Positions 26,524-36,900 of a stretch of DNA of 64,000 nucleotides are shown here, piece by piece. Position 1 is the first letter of the stretch. Each line of letters opens with the position of its first letter. The stretch is from Lachnospiraceae bacterium. Its GTDB lineage: Bacteria; Bacillota; Clostridia; Lachnospirales; Lachnospiraceae. The notes beneath the pieces were generated by a model, which was given only the letters and a program-made list of their open reading frames with translations, searched no databases and was not told the DNA's origin. The stretch covers positions 310,001 to 374,000 of the forward strand of contig FUZG01000001.1 of NCBI GenBank assembly GCA_900168235.1, in the 5' to 3' direction. A program made the position numbers and the translations under genes.

Positions 26524-28137
26524 TTATCTTTCCCATTTATCACAAAGCGCTGAGATCTGATCCGCAAAGCGCGCCAGATCCTTATTCGCACCATGTTCAT
26601 TTTTTCGTATTGTTGCCATGAGTCTCTGACCCGCTGCCACAAGTCTGTCATAAACAGAGCTTCCTCGGGCAACTGTCCTGAATCTCTTATTTATTGCCTT
26701 TACTCCATGTGCTTCGTACTCAATGACTCCTGCTTCCAGATCGTATCTGGTGCCTGAATATGGCGCATAAGCGCGAAGTCCAAGTTCGTCATGAAGAGTC
26801 TTTGCAAAGTGGTCTGTAACTTCATCTTCACCATGCACCACAAAGACCATATGAGGACGGCTTTCGTGGAAATTGCTCATCCAGTTCAAAAGCCCCTCTT
26901 TATCCGCGTGACCGCTCATACCACGGAGCACGGTGACCTCTGCCCGTACGGCGATCTCTTCACCAAAGAGCTTTACCATATCTGCGCCCTCAACCAGCAC
27001 GCGTCCAAGGGTCCCCGAGGACTGATAACCTACAAACAGGATAGTACATTCATCTCTCCAGAGATTGTGCTTCAGATGGTGACGGATACGTCCCGCATCG
27101 CACATACCGGAGGCAGAGATAATGACCTTTGGCTCATCGTCCGCATTTATCATGCGCGATTCCTGCGGCGTGATAGAAAGGGTCAGTCCCGGAAATGACA
27201 GTGGATTTATGCCTTTCTCCACGAGTGCCTTTGCTTCATCATCGTAGCACTCAAATGAGCTCTTACCAAAAATACTGGTGGCATCCACCGCAAGAGGAGA
27301 ATCCACATAAACCGGAAAATCCTCATGGTCTTTCACCAGTCCCTGCTCTTTTATCTGACGGATAAAGTAAAGCAGCTCCTGTGTACGTCCCACAGCAAAG
27401 GACGGGATAACAACATTTCCGCCTCTGTCAAAGGTTCGCTGAAGGATAGCCGTGAGTTCTCCTATGTAGTCTATTTTTTCCTTTGAATGAAGTCTGTCGC
27501 CGTAGGTCGACTCGATGACCACGTAATCCGCTTCTCTGACCGGCTGAGGATCTTTAAGAATCGGCTGATCCTTATTGCCAACGTCACCTGAGAAAACGAT
27601 CTTTTTTGTAACACTGCCTTCTGTGACCCACACTTCGATCGCAGCTGACCCAAGCAGATGACCTACATCCGTAAAACGAATCATTATACCTTCATCAACT
27701 TTTATCATCTGGTCATACGGCACAGGCTCCAAAAGACGGATAGCACCGTCTGCATCCTCCATTGTATAAAGAGGTTCAAAAGGAGGCACGTTTGCGCTTC
27801 TTTTAGCCTTTCTGTTTCGCCATTCAGCTTCAAATGCCTGGATATGCGCACTGTCACGGAGCATTATGCTGCAAAGACGCGATGTTGCCGGAGTTGCAAA
27901 GATCTTTCCCCGAAACCCTTTTGCATATGCTAAAGGAAGCAGACCTGAATGGTCAATATGCGCATGTGTCAGAAAAATGTAATCAACATCAGCCGCAGGA
28001 ACAGGAAGAGGTACATTTTCATAGAGATTTAATCCCTGTTCCATACCGTAATCCACGAGAATATGCTTGCCGCAAACATCCAGATAATGGCAGCTTCCCG
28101 TAACCTCATGATCCGCACCTACGAAAGTCAGCTTCAT
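26524..28137 (-). CDS. MBL-fold beta-CASP RNA exonuclease-like protein
   Basis: A 537-residue metallo-beta-lactamase-fold protein with HAHIDHSG (residues 58-65), the Zn site, then DVGHLLGSAAIEV, FSGDVG, a beta-CASP domain with PSFAVGRTQELL and ISASGMCDAGRIRHHLKHNL, and the late GMSGHADKEGLL and VVHGE. This is the family of bacterial YsxC-unrelated, CPSF73-like RNA-specific nucleases (often annotated as RNA-specific MBL exonuclease); the exact substrate is unproven. I use the ATG at 28137 with GGAGG eight bases upstream rather than one two codons earlier, which would be only two bases from it. The C-terminal 60 residues are a helical extension. Confidence 0.9.
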   Translation of the reverse strand: MKLTFVGADHEVTGSCHYLDVCGKHILVDYGMEQGLNLYENVPLPVPAADVDYIFLTHAHIDHSGLLPLAYAKGFRGKIFATPATSRLCSIMLRDSAHIQAFEAEWRNRKAKRSANVPPFEPLYTMEDADGAIRLLEPVPYDQMIKVDEGIMIRFTDVGHLLGSAAIEVWVTEGSVTKKIVFSGDVGNKDQPILKDPQPVREADYVVIESTYGDRLHSKEKIDYIGELTAILQRTFDRGGNVVIPSFAVGRTQELLYFIRQIKEQGLVKDHEDFPVYVDSPLAVDATSIFGKSSFECYDDEAKALVEKGINPLSFPGLTLSITPQESRMINADDEPKVIISASGMCDAGRIRHHLKHNLWRDECTILFVGYQSSGTLGRVLVEGADMVKLFGEEIAVRAEVTVLRGMSGHADKEGLLNWMSNFHESRPHMVFVVHGEDEVTDHFAKTLHDELGLRAYAPYSGTRYDLEAGVIEYEAHGVKAINKRFRTVARGSSVYDRLVAAGQRLMATIRKNEHGANKDLARFADQISALCDKWER

Positions 28138-28151
28138 ACACATTTCCTCCG

Positions 28152-28598
28152 TCAGTTAAATGCTCTCATCATTTTTGCCATAGGCTTAACTGCATCCTGA
28201 AGATCCTTTATAGCAGTATTGAGCCCTTCAAAATCAATACTCTGCATCTTCTTAACAGCTTCTGTGAGTTCCTCGGCATTGTCCTCAACCATTGTGTTCA
28301 TGTTTTCGCTGGTCTGTGTGATGCTGTCAGTCATGACCTTTATGCCGTCAAGCTGTTCATCGATCTTTTCGAGCGAATCCTGCGCTGTTACAACAGCCCT
28401 GTTGGTATTTTCAAGTACTGTCACAGCTTTCGGAACGATGATGATGGCGCTTACAAGGAAGATCAGCACCAGCGCAAAGAGGAGTCTGCTCGTCATCTTT
28501 GCATACTTTGCTTCTTTCTTTTCCCATTCAAGAAGCTCTTTTAAGGTGTCTGTGTCCTGTGAAACTGCTGATACATTTCCATTCTGTGTGTCTGCCAT
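28152..28598 (-). CDS. Small single-pass membrane protein with coiled-coil
   Basis: A 148-residue protein of unknown function. Residues 1-40 are polar, 41-66 form one TM helix (LLFALVLIFLVSAIIIV), and the rest is a Glu/Asp/Thr-rich helix with heptad pattern (SLEKIDEQLDGIKVMTDSI...), resembling DUF948-like or chemoreceptor-like coiled coils. I take the ATG at 28598 (GGAGG seven bases upstream) rather than 28613. It lies between the rRNA methyltransferase and the beta-CASP nuclease with 14-32 base gaps, so it is part of that operon. Confidence 0.75.
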   Translation of the reverse strand: MADTQNGNVSAVSQDTDTLKELLEWEKKEAKYAKMTSRLLFALVLIFLVSAIIIVPKAVTVLENTNRAVVTAQDSLEKIDEQLDGIKVMTDSITQTSENMNTMVEDNAEELTEAVKKMQSIDFEGLNTAIKDLQDAVKPMAKMMRAFN

Positions 28599-28630
28599 TT
28601 TTACTCCTCCCAATTTCGTATTTTATTATT

Positions 28631-30031
28631 TTATATATAGATCCTTAGTCCTTTTGGATAGTGATTTTTAATGATCCTTCCGTCGGATTTTCCCCATCCA
28701 AGAGAAAAACCGTCAACACTTACGAGACACCAGCCCTTTCCCGTGTCCTCTGCCTGAAGGGTCTGTCCCCCGATAAATCCCATCGCTTCCTGAGAATCTG
28801 CTGCGACATGACGCACCCGCTTCACATCACTTTCCTTCAAGAAAAGCGCAAGAGCATGTCCCGGCTCAAAGCGGTTCTTTTTTAATGTGCCGAGGTGAAG
28901 CCCCGGTCTTAATACCTTGAGTTTTGTAAATGCAGGCGAATTTTTCGGAGCAAGATAAAGCTGATCACCGAAGAGGTGGAACACTCCGTCGGGAATCACT
29001 CCGCCCTCAAGCGCTTCCTCCTCAAATTCCCTGAAAAGTTTTAAGTCCTTTGCGGGAACTCCTATTAAAAGACCGTTTGCAGAAATACGTACAGGGTTCT
29101 GGTCTGTGTCTCCCTCACGATCAAGGACTGCAAGAAAATGTCCTTCGCCTCTCATTTTGTGAGGCCAGAGCCGGATACTGTTCTCTGTTCCGGGTGCAGG
29201 ATCTTCACCTGCCCATTCAGGTCTGCCATACTCCATTCCGTGTTCGGCTTCTGCTTTTACACAGGTAAAATCAGGATTGTTTTTCAGAAAATCACTTATC
29301 TGTGCTTCATCCTCCGCAGGTGCAAATGTACATGTGGAATAAACGATCCTTCCTCCCGGTGCAAGCATTTTTACTGCTTCACGAAGGATGCCGTTCTGAC
29401 GCTCGGCGCACATTTCCACGTTTTCCGGGCTCCACTCTGTCTCCGCTTCTTCATTTTTACGGAACATTCCTTCACCGGAACACGGTGCGTCTACAAGGAT
29501 CCTGTCAAAATATCCCTGAAAGATCTCTGACAAAGCATCCGGAAGTGCGCTCACAACTATTGCATTTGCGATACCCAGACGCTCGATATTCAGCGCAAGT
29601 ATCTTTGCACGGTTGGGATTTGGCTCATTTGCGATAAGGATACCTTCTCCGTTCATTCTTGCCGCGATCTGGGTAGTTTTTCCACCGGGTGCAGCGCAGA
29701 GATCCAGTATCCTCTGTCCGGGCTTTGCATCGAGGTACGTTACAGGTGCCATTGCACTAGGCTCCTGTATGTAATACACCCCTGCTTCATGATAGGGATG
29801 TTTACCCGGAGTATCCTCTGCGCTGTAGTAGTATCCGTTTTTCTCCCACGGTACTTCCTCTAAGTGAAATTTTTCATCAAGAGCTTTTTTCACTTTTTCT
29901 GTTTCAGCGCACTTTAAGGGATTGATCCTGAGTGCCTGAGCTCTCGGACGGTCATAGGAAGAGACGAAGGATTCAAACTCTTCCGGCTCCATCATTTGTT
30001 TCATTCGGTTTATAAATTCATTTGGTAACAT
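28631..30031 (-). CDS. RsmF/RsmB-type RNA cytosine-C5 methyltransferase
   Basis: Methylates a cytosine in rRNA or tRNA using S-adenosylmethionine. The 466-residue protein has the SAM motif LDLCAAPGGKTTQIA (about 105-120), DAPCSGEGMFRK (motif IV Cys) and YSTCTFAPAEDE (motif VI, the nucleophilic Cys), followed by a C-terminal domain ending LGWGKSDGRIIKNHYPKGLR as in RsmF/YebU-like enzymes. The N-terminus RAQALRINPLK is typical. The precise target base is not decidable here. It is first in an operon running to manA and divergent from carD. Confidence 0.92.
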   Translation of the reverse strand: MLPNEFINRMKQMMEPEEFESFVSSYDRPRAQALRINPLKCAETEKVKKALDEKFHLEEVPWEKNGYYYSAEDTPGKHPYHEAGVYYIQEPSAMAPVTYLDAKPGQRILDLCAAPGGKTTQIAARMNGEGILIANEPNPNRAKILALNIERLGIANAIVVSALPDALSEIFQGYFDRILVDAPCSGEGMFRKNEEAETEWSPENVEMCAERQNGILREAVKMLAPGGRIVYSTCTFAPAEDEAQISDFLKNNPDFTCVKAEAEHGMEYGRPEWAGEDPAPGTENSIRLWPHKMRGEGHFLAVLDREGDTDQNPVRISANGLLIGVPAKDLKLFREFEEEALEGGVIPDGVFHLFGDQLYLAPKNSPAFTKLKVLRPGLHLGTLKKNRFEPGHALALFLKESDVKRVRHVAADSQEAMGFIGGQTLQAEDTGKGWCLVSVDGFSLGWGKSDGRIIKNHYPKGLRIYI

Positions 30032-30056
30032 ACTGTAATTTTACCACCATATGCAT

Positions 30057-30081
30057 ATGATGTCAGGGTCAAAAGGTGCAA
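30057..30081. repeat. Solo end of the MITE-like element, copy B
   Basis: ATGATGTCAGGGTCAAAAGG and the next five bases match, in reverse orientation, the right end of the copy near 55847-56040 (25 bases, one mismatch). No second end is seen in the 30082-30319 leader of carD, so this is a fragment. The rest of this 288-base gap shows no gene. Confidence 0.6.
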
Positions 30082-30319
30082 CATCGAAGGATTTTACCCA
30101 AGAGCAGGTCTATTTCATGGCATTTTTAACCGAGAGACCATATCGGATTTTTGTACACTATTCGACATTCGGATGTATTGAAATGATGTTAAAATAGATA
30201 CAGATTGCGGGTTTATGCCTAGTCGCATCCGTTTCACGCAGTGCGTGCTGTGCTTATGTGCGAACAATTCCCATTTTCCCGTCTGCAAATGCAATTCATT
30301 CTCAGGAAAGGAGTTAATG

Positions 30320-30829
30320 ATGTACAAAACCGGAGATTTCGTTGTCCATAAAGTTGATGGTCTATGCCGTATCACAGATATTTCCTCACTTGATATCCCC
30401 GACTGCGACAAGACTAAGCAATACTACTATCTGATCCCCACCGAATGCCCTACAAGCAAGATATATGTTGCCGTAGGCTCCGGCGATGCGTCACTCAGAG
30501 ACCCTGTGACTCATGATGAAGCACTGAGTCTCATTGACTCCATTCCGGATCTGGATGAGATCGATGTGGAAAATGAAAAATACCGCCAAAAGGAATACAA
30601 TAAGGCTCTGGTCCAAAACGACGCTAAAGAACTTTTCCGTCTCATCAAGACCACCCATATGCGTAAACTCGCGCGCCTGAGCAAGGGACGCTCTGCAACC
30701 TCTGTTGACGAGCACTTTCTCCGTTCAGCAGAGCATGCCCTTTACAGCGAGCTTTCCTACGCCCTCGGAATTGAAGAAGACGAAATGAGTGATTTTATCG
30801 AGGCTCGTTTGTCGAACGGTAAGAAATGA
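30320..30829 (+). CDS. CarD/CdnL-family RNA polymerase-binding regulator
   Basis: A 169-residue regulator with an N-terminal CarD Tudor-like domain (MYKTGDFVVHKVDGLCRI..., about 1-60) that contacts RNA polymerase beta, and a C-terminal helical domain (about 65-169) expected to bind near the -10 region. Two ATGs are adjacent; the second, at 30320, has AAGGAG at the ideal six bases. The longer frame from 30215 has a Cys-rich leader and no ribosome-binding site, so it is rejected. CarD proteins stabilise open promoter complexes and affect rRNA and stress genes. The 3' end overlaps the convergent isomerase gene by 35 bases, with no terminator between. Confidence 0.88.
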   Translation: MYKTGDFVVHKVDGLCRITDISSLDIPDCDKTKQYYYLIPTECPTSKIYVAVGSGDASLRDPVTHDEALSLIDSIPDLDEIDVENEKYRQKEYNKALVQNDAKELFRLIKTTHMRKLARLSKGRSATSVDEHFLRSAEHALYSELSYALGIEEDEMSDFIEARLSNGKK

Positions 30830-31751
30830 TCTCATTTCTTAAATAATTTCCGACTTCAAACATATATCTCGCCGCCGCACCATACAGTTTATCCGGCACA
30901 GTAAAGAATGACGGACCTGTTTCAAAATTCAGAACGCCGTCATACCCGATATCTGCAAGTCCCTTTATGACACCGTCCCAGTCCTCTATGGTCCGGGCGC
31001 CCCAGCGGCGCTGGTAGGTAAAGGGAATACCATGGATATCATATACGCCGTCATTTTCATGCATATGAAGGATTGCAAGATCATCACCGAGTATATTTAT
31101 AAACTCTCTGATGTTCTTGCCCATCATATTTGCATGTCCCGTGTCAAAGCAAAACTTGAATGATCCGGGAAATTCCTCATTCAGTTTTGTGAGATACGTC
31201 TTTGCCTCTATGGCATCTGCGCAGGGACCTTCAAAAGCCCTTTCCGAAACCCAGTCAAAAAGATTTTCAAGGCATATCACTACGCCTTCTTCTTTTGCTG
31301 TATCTGCAAACGCCCTGAAATACTGCATATTTTTTTCAAATTCCGCATCACGTCCGACTTTTCTCCGGATGACCCACGGATGAATAACGAGATATGGGAC
31401 TCCCATCCAGCCGGAAAGCCTTATGACATTTTTTTGTACTTTTATAAACTGCTGAAGTTCCTCTTCTGTTTCGGGAAACGGTCCGAACATCGCATGACCC
31501 TGACCGAATATCAGTCCCGCGTTCTCACATGCCTCTTTATAGGGTCTGAAAAAATCCTTAAGCTCATCCATGGGCTTATCAAAAAAGCATGATCCGTCAG
31601 AACAGTACTGATATCTAAAATCAACATAAGACTCAAAATTAAAATCCACCGATTCAAATCCAGCATCGCGTATTGCACGGAAACCCTTTTCCGGCCTTTC
31701 TCCTTCTGTCCGGTCGACGGAGCCTAACGACTGTATTCCTATCTTCATCAT
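30795..31751 (-). CDS. Xylose-isomerase-like TIM-barrel sugar isomerase/epimerase
   Basis: A 318-residue TIM-barrel protein of the AP-endonuclease-2/sugar epimerase group. Putative metal ligands are visible: Glu in VVICLENLFDWV, Asp/His in FCFDTGHANMMG, His in LHMHENDGVYDIH and Glu in VLNFETGPSF, at the expected order. The substrate is unknown; such enzymes often act on inositols, ketoses or sugar acids. The start is at 31751 (GGAGG five bases before), not the upstream frame from 31823, which would run through a terminator. The gene follows minE but a terminator lies between. Its end overlaps convergent carD. Confidence 0.85.
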   Translation of the reverse strand: MMKIGIQSLGSVDRTEGERPEKGFRAIRDAGFESVDFNFESYVDFRYQYCSDGSCFFDKPMDELKDFFRPYKEACENAGLIFGQGHAMFGPFPETEEELQQFIKVQKNVIRLSGWMGVPYLVIHPWVIRRKVGRDAEFEKNMQYFRAFADTAKEEGVVICLENLFDWVSERAFEGPCADAIEAKTYLTKLNEEFPGSFKFCFDTGHANMMGKNIREFINILGDDLAILHMHENDGVYDIHGIPFTYQRRWGARTIEDWDGVIKGLADIGYDGVLNFETGPSFFTVPDKLYGAAARYMFEVGNYLRNEIISYRSTNEPR

Positions 31752-31775
31752 TCTTTCCTCCTTTCTTTGTATGAT

Positions 31776-31811
31776 AAAAGGGCTTCGCACCGATCGCTCA
31801 GTACGAGACCC
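31776..31811 (-). terminator. Terminator after minE
   Basis: Arms 31780-31790 and 31801-31811 pair at ten of eleven positions on the minus strand, followed by TTTTATC. It closes the min operon before the isomerase gene. Confidence 0.75.
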
Positions 31812-31834
31812 TTTCTCATTCATATATTGCTTTC

Positions 31835-32113
31835 TCAGCCACCCTGTCTCATGGACTTGATCGGGATATTTGCGTACAGTGCAGGAACTGTCTTTCCTTC
31901 ATTGTCAGTCTCATCCTCGATCTGTGTGATCTTGATATCGAGACCTTCCTGATCGATCTCTAAGTATTTCTTCAGAACTTCCACGATATCATTTTTGATT
32001 CTTTCCATAACTTCCGGTGAGCAGGCGCTTCTATCGGAAATCAGTACCATCTTCAGTCTGTCCTTTGCGACCTCGCTGGACGACTTTTTTCTGAAAAGGT
32101 CTATAAATCTCAT
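31835..32113 (-). CDS. minE: Cell division topological specificity factor MinE
   Basis: Stimulates MinD ATPase and drives pole-to-pole patterning so that MinC stays away from mid-cell. The 92-residue length is normal. The N-terminus MRFIDLFRKK forms the membrane-targeting amphipathic helix, SEVAKDRLKMVLISDR is the anti-MinCD helix, and the C-terminal dimer domain contains YLEIDQEGLDIKI. It is the last gene of minCDE, 13 bases after minD. Confidence 0.97.
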   Translation of the reverse strand: MRFIDLFRKKSSSEVAKDRLKMVLISDRSACSPEVMERIKNDIVEVLKKYLEIDQEGLDIKITQIEDETDNEGKTVPALYANIPIKSMRQGG

Positions 32114-32126
32114 CCTCGCTCACCCC

Positions 32127-32915
32127 TTACTTATTGAAAAGTCCGCCGATCTTTGCGAAAAAGCCCTTCTTGCTCTCAAGGTCAAGGTATTCAACTTCCT
32201 CGCCCATAATTCTGTGACACAGATTCATATATGCCTGACCAACGATGGAATCATCACCTGCAAGAGGTGTTCCTGTGTTGGTTGAGATAACGATCTTTTC
32301 ATCGTAAGGTACTACACCGATAAGGTCGATGCTTAATACTTCAACAACATCCTGAGCTGTCATCATGTTTCCGTGCTTTACCATTTCAACGTTAAGACGG
32401 TTTACGATGAGTCTCACATTCTTGATGTCATTTGCTTCCAGAAGTCCGATGATACGATCCGCATCACGTACTGCTGAAACCTCAGGTGTTGTTACTACAA
32501 GCGCTCTGTCTGCTGCTGCGATAGCATTCTTAAATCCCTGCTCGATACCTGCCGGGCAGTCAAGGATGATATAATCAAAATCTTTTCTAAGCTCTTCTAC
32601 GAGAACTTTCATCTGATCCGGTGTAACGGCATCCTTATCACGTGTCTGTGCCGCCGGCAGAAGGTAAAGTCCGTCACATTTCTTGTCCTTAATAAGTGCC
32701 TGACTGACTTTGCAGTTTCCTTCCACTGCATCCACCAGATTGTAGACGATCCGGTTTTCCAGTCCCAGAACAACGTCAAGGTTTCTTAATCCTATATCTG
32801 TGTCAACAAGAACAACCTTTTTGTTGAGCTTTGCGAGACCGGTTCCAATGTTTGCGGTGGTAGTTGTCTTACCTACTCCACCTTTTCCGGATGTCACTAC
32901 GATTACTTCTCCCAT
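32127..32915 (-). CDS. minD: Septum site-determining ATPase MinD
   Basis: A deviant Walker ATPase that binds the membrane with ATP and recruits MinC. The 262 residues include VTSGKGGVGKTTTTANIG with the signature Lys11 and Lys16, LVDTDIGLRNLD (switch I), ILDCPAGIEQGF (switch II), and a C-terminal amphipathic targeting helix (KGFFAKIGGLFNK). Placed between minC and minE with AAGGAG nine bases upstream of the ATG. Having MinE here, a rod-shaped anaerobe with oscillating or gradient Min system is likely. Confidence 0.98.
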   Translation of the reverse strand: MGEVIVVTSGKGGVGKTTTTANIGTGLAKLNKKVVLVDTDIGLRNLDVVLGLENRIVYNLVDAVEGNCKVSQALIKDKKCDGLYLLPAAQTRDKDAVTPDQMKVLVEELRKDFDYIILDCPAGIEQGFKNAIAAADRALVVTTPEVSAVRDADRIIGLLEANDIKNVRLIVNRLNVEMVKHGNMMTAQDVVEVLSIDLIGVVPYDEKIVISTNTGTPLAGDDSIVGQAYMNLCHRIMGEEVEYLDLESKKGFFAKIGGLFNK

Positions 32916-32991
32916 TTCCTTAAACTCCTTCTTTTTCTTTCTGTTTTCCCCTGCTGCGTTCTAGCTTCCCGATATACAGGATCTTCTCCCG

Positions 32992-33792
32992 TTATTTCTG
33001 TGAAAGGAACTTACAGTTTTCCAGGAATGAACGATCATATTTTTTTATAAGAATGTGTCCGTCTGTGATCTCTGCTGCTTCCGGACCAAATTCCGTCTTT
33101 TTCTTTGTACGTACCAGGCCGCGTCCCTTTAAGCGTGACGGTCCCTGATCCTCTGATATTGCAAGTGAATCTGCTATGCGTATCTGAAGCGGATCAAGCT
33201 CAAGCGCCATTACAAATGCAGATCTGTCTCCGTATGCTCCTGCATTGGCATTTCCGAGAAGACTTCCCATTACAAAGATGCTTCCTCCGGCAGTAACCTC
33301 TGCACCTGCCTTCACATCCCCGAGAAGTATGAGGCTCTTCGATGTCTCAAAACTCTGTCCCGAACGGATGGACCCTATATGGATCTCAGCATCGCGCCCG
33401 TTTATCGGACCTTTGAGTTCCTGCAGTTCTTCTAAAAGCTTTTTATTCTCTGCTTCAAGCTTTGCGGCTTTTTTCTCAAGTTCCTTGTCCTCTACCGCAG
33501 AGATCGCATGAAGCTTATCATCAAATGTCTTTTCCACATCCTTATCCTCAGTCATCACAGCTACAATCCTGAGGCGTGTCTTATCACGTATGATATTCAG
33601 GATCTTCGATGTTTCTTCCTCAGAAACCTTTCTCCCCTCGATAGAAAGAACCACTTTTACATTTCCGAAAAAAGAAGCAGAAGCCTCGAATTTCTCAGTG
33701 ATGAGCGGCAGCAGCTCGTCAAAATACATCTCGCTGTCAAGCCGCAAAACCATTCCTGATTTTACTCCTTTGATTAAAACCGGTTGACTCAT
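32992..33792 (-). CDS. minC: Septum site-determining protein MinC
   Basis: Inhibits FtsZ polymerisation away from mid-cell. The 266-residue protein has a weakly conserved N-terminal FtsZ-binding domain (about 1-110), a charged coiled linker (ELEKKAAKLEAENKKLLEELQELKG) and the C-terminal beta-helix MinD-binding domain (SGQSFETSKSLILLGDVKAGAEVTAGG...). It opens the min operon; the 163-base gap upstream shows no strong promoter. The usual mreBCD/rodA neighbours of clostridial min genes are not in this window. Confidence 0.95.
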   Translation of the reverse strand: MSQPVLIKGVKSGMVLRLDSEMYFDELLPLITEKFEASASFFGNVKVVLSIEGRKVSEEETSKILNIIRDKTRLRIVAVMTEDKDVEKTFDDKLHAISAVEDKELEKKAAKLEAENKKLLEELQELKGPINGRDAEIHIGSIRSGQSFETSKSLILLGDVKAGAEVTAGGSIFVMGSLLGNANAGAYGDRSAFVMALELDPLQIRIADSLAISEDQGPSRLKGRGLVRTKKKTEFGPEAAEITDGHILIKKYDRSFLENCKFLSQK

Positions 33793-33955
33793 TTCCTCTC
33801 TCCCTGAAAGTATATGACCTGCTTAGTATATGTTATCTGCTATGCACAAACATTTTTTTGTACATCACTTAAAAACAGACAAAATGTACAGAATCTCATA
33901 CACCTGAGACCATGATACAACATCCCGATGTAATTGAAAAGTGAAGATTCACTGA

Positions 33956-36900
33956 TTACGTCATATTATTTTTTTTGGACAGCATCACATCTATAGCGGA
34001 CTGATGAAGCTTTTCTATACTTTCACAATCCGAATAAAATGCGCTTCCGATGGCAGTGTAAAGATTGCATGCTATACCTCCGATTCGCCGTATGCTCTCC
34101 ACCGCATCCTTGAGCTCCCGTTCCAGTTCGTCAACTTCATCCCTGTTGCTGAACTGGAAAAGCACTATAAATCTGGCTCCGCCTGGTCTTGATGTGATGC
34201 CCCTCACTCCTATACACTCAAGTATCTTGGCGGCGACTTCTTTCAGACACATATTACCCCACTCATGTCCGTACACGCCGTTCAGCCTGTGGAAATCAAT
34301 GATATCCATGATAGTCATTGCGAAATCGATATCACGGAAATCGTAGCTCTCTACATATCGGAGTCCGGAATCCATAAGTCCCCGCATGTTCATGACTCCT
34401 GTGAGGTCATCTGAATAGCTGAGGAGCTTTATCCGTTTTTCGATAGCTTTCTCACGGCTTACGTCAAAGAAATGTCCCATAAGCCCCACGATCCGGCCAT
34501 CCTTATAGATAGGTTCCTTACTTGCGACAATATCCCGGAGCTTTCCGCCGGCAACGCACTTTATCGGTACATTTCTGGTCCTCTGCCCGTTTTCCAATAC
34601 CATTTCTTCATCATTTTTGAAGCGCTCGGGATTTACATGCCACCCCATGTCCTCATCATTTTTTCCTAAGATCTCATCTAATGATTCAAAGCCGTAGTAC
34701 TCCATAAAAGCATTGCTCGCACCGAGGAATCTGCGGTTTGTATCTTTCCAGAAAAATCCTATTCCTGACTCAGCCACCGCATTTTCCCACAGGAGCTCCG
34801 GCGTGATCTCACTGTCTCCATACCTGTGCTCCATTGCGGGCGTTTCTTTTTCAAGACGCTTAATATCTTCCTGATTTATGACGCGGATATAACACAGGCA
34901 CTTCTGCTGCACTTCATCAACCAGAACTACGCCGTGTTCTGACCACTCATAATTTCCGTCAACGCCCTTTGTGCGGAAAAATTCACTCATATAATTTTTT
35001 CCGCCCTTCCTGATACGAGATATCAGTGTATCGGGATCAACAAATGCCTCGTACCTGTCTCTGTCATCCCTGTAAATATCGTTTTCCGCGAATTTTCTGA
35101 AATCTTCCCTCGCTGATCCGAGTTCATATACACCACTGTATTTATAGCTCTGATAAATAAATGAATGTGTATCACTCGGTATATCAACAAGTGTGACCAC
35201 CCTGTACATCGTGAAGAGATTGTGTCCCGCCTCTTCCATCTGCTCCCGCTGAATATATGACACATCATCAGAGAGATTCACGAGAGAAATGAGCACTGCA
35301 GAGGCATCAAGCCCTTTTGATAAAAATCTTGCTTTTCCGGAACAGTAAAACCCCTTCCAGACAAAATCATAAAGCTCAGGTCTTCCCGACTGCTCGGTCT
35401 TTTCAAACATCGCTGTAAGACTCGTATAAAGAGATCCGGCTTCTTTAGAAAACGCTTTCTCAGCTTCCGCGATCTCACCGAAACCGATATGCTCCATTAC
35501 TCTTCTGAAGCTTTCATTGCAGTTCATGACGCGGAAAGTGTCATCCCTCCGCTCTACTATAGCGAGGGACGGTCCTCTGGTATTCAGATCATTTTCTCTT
35601 TCCTCATCAGTAAGAGGAGCGCTTCCGAGGATATCCGTTTTTCCTATATCATCAAAATATTTGCGTTTACCCGGTGACTCTACAAAAAGTCCTTTTTCAC
35701 TTATATAACGCACCAGATCCCAATATCTCATAGGACGCCCGTAATAGTAGCCCTGAACTTTTTCGCATCCGATGGAGCGCAGGAAATCAAGCTGCTGCTT
35801 TGTTTCTACTCCCTCTACAAGGGTCTGGATGCCGAGGCTCTTTGCCATCTGCACTACGGATACTAAGATCAATCTTGAGCGCTCACTGAAGTCGCTCAAG
35901 AACTTCATATCAATCTTCAGCTCATCAAAATCAAAGTCCTTAAGAACGTTTAATGATGAGTAAGCACTTCCAAAGTCATCCATCCATACTTCGTATCCTT
36001 CGCGATGGAAGTGATATATCTGCTCACGTATAAAATCTTCATTTTGGCTCAATCCGCTCTCTGTGAGCTCGATATGAATCATGTTCTTCGGTACTTTATT
36101 TTCATATACCGCAGTATTTATAATCTGGAAAATATCGCATAGTTCAAAGTCAAGACGCGACAGATTAAAGGAAACCGGGATCAGCGGATTTCCTCTTTCT
36201 AAACAATGCTTATAGTGCAGGCACACTTTTTTTATCACAAACTGATCCAGTTTATGTATCAGGTGATGTTCCTCCAATACGCCTATAAAAACTGCCGGTG
36301 ACAGCAGTCCGTGTACCGGATCATCCCAGCGCGCCAGTGCTTCCAGTCCGCATATTTCGCCATTCAGGGTACGGACTACAGGCTGGTAGAAAATTTTGAT
36401 ATATCCTGCTTCTATGGCGTGATCGATATTTTCTGTGATGTACTGCTGGAGCGCAAACTGCTCAGAAAGCTCCTGATCAAAGATACGCCAGTGAGTATCA
36501 TGCCTTTTCCTGATACTGTCTCCTGCAACCTTTGCCATATCACAGGCGTGGATCACATCTTCACCCGTATCCGTGATCTCATAGATACCTGCGCGGAGTT
36601 CCAGCGTCATCCCGCGTCCCATGAGCTTCAGCGCATCAGCTATCCGGTCTATTCTTTCCTCGACAAACCGGCTTTCTGTAAGTACATAAAAATGATCCTC
36701 TGCGAAGCGCGCCACAAGGCGCTCAAAAAAGACTTCCTGTATCACTCTCGAAAAGCTCTGCAGAAGTTCATTTCCTTTTTCGAATCCATATTTTGAATTA
36801 AAGATCTTGAAATTCTCGATATTGAGATAGACGACGGCCGCCGTTTCCCCACTCCAGGGCATATCAGATGTCAGCAAAAGCTCTGCTGCTTTTTCACGAA

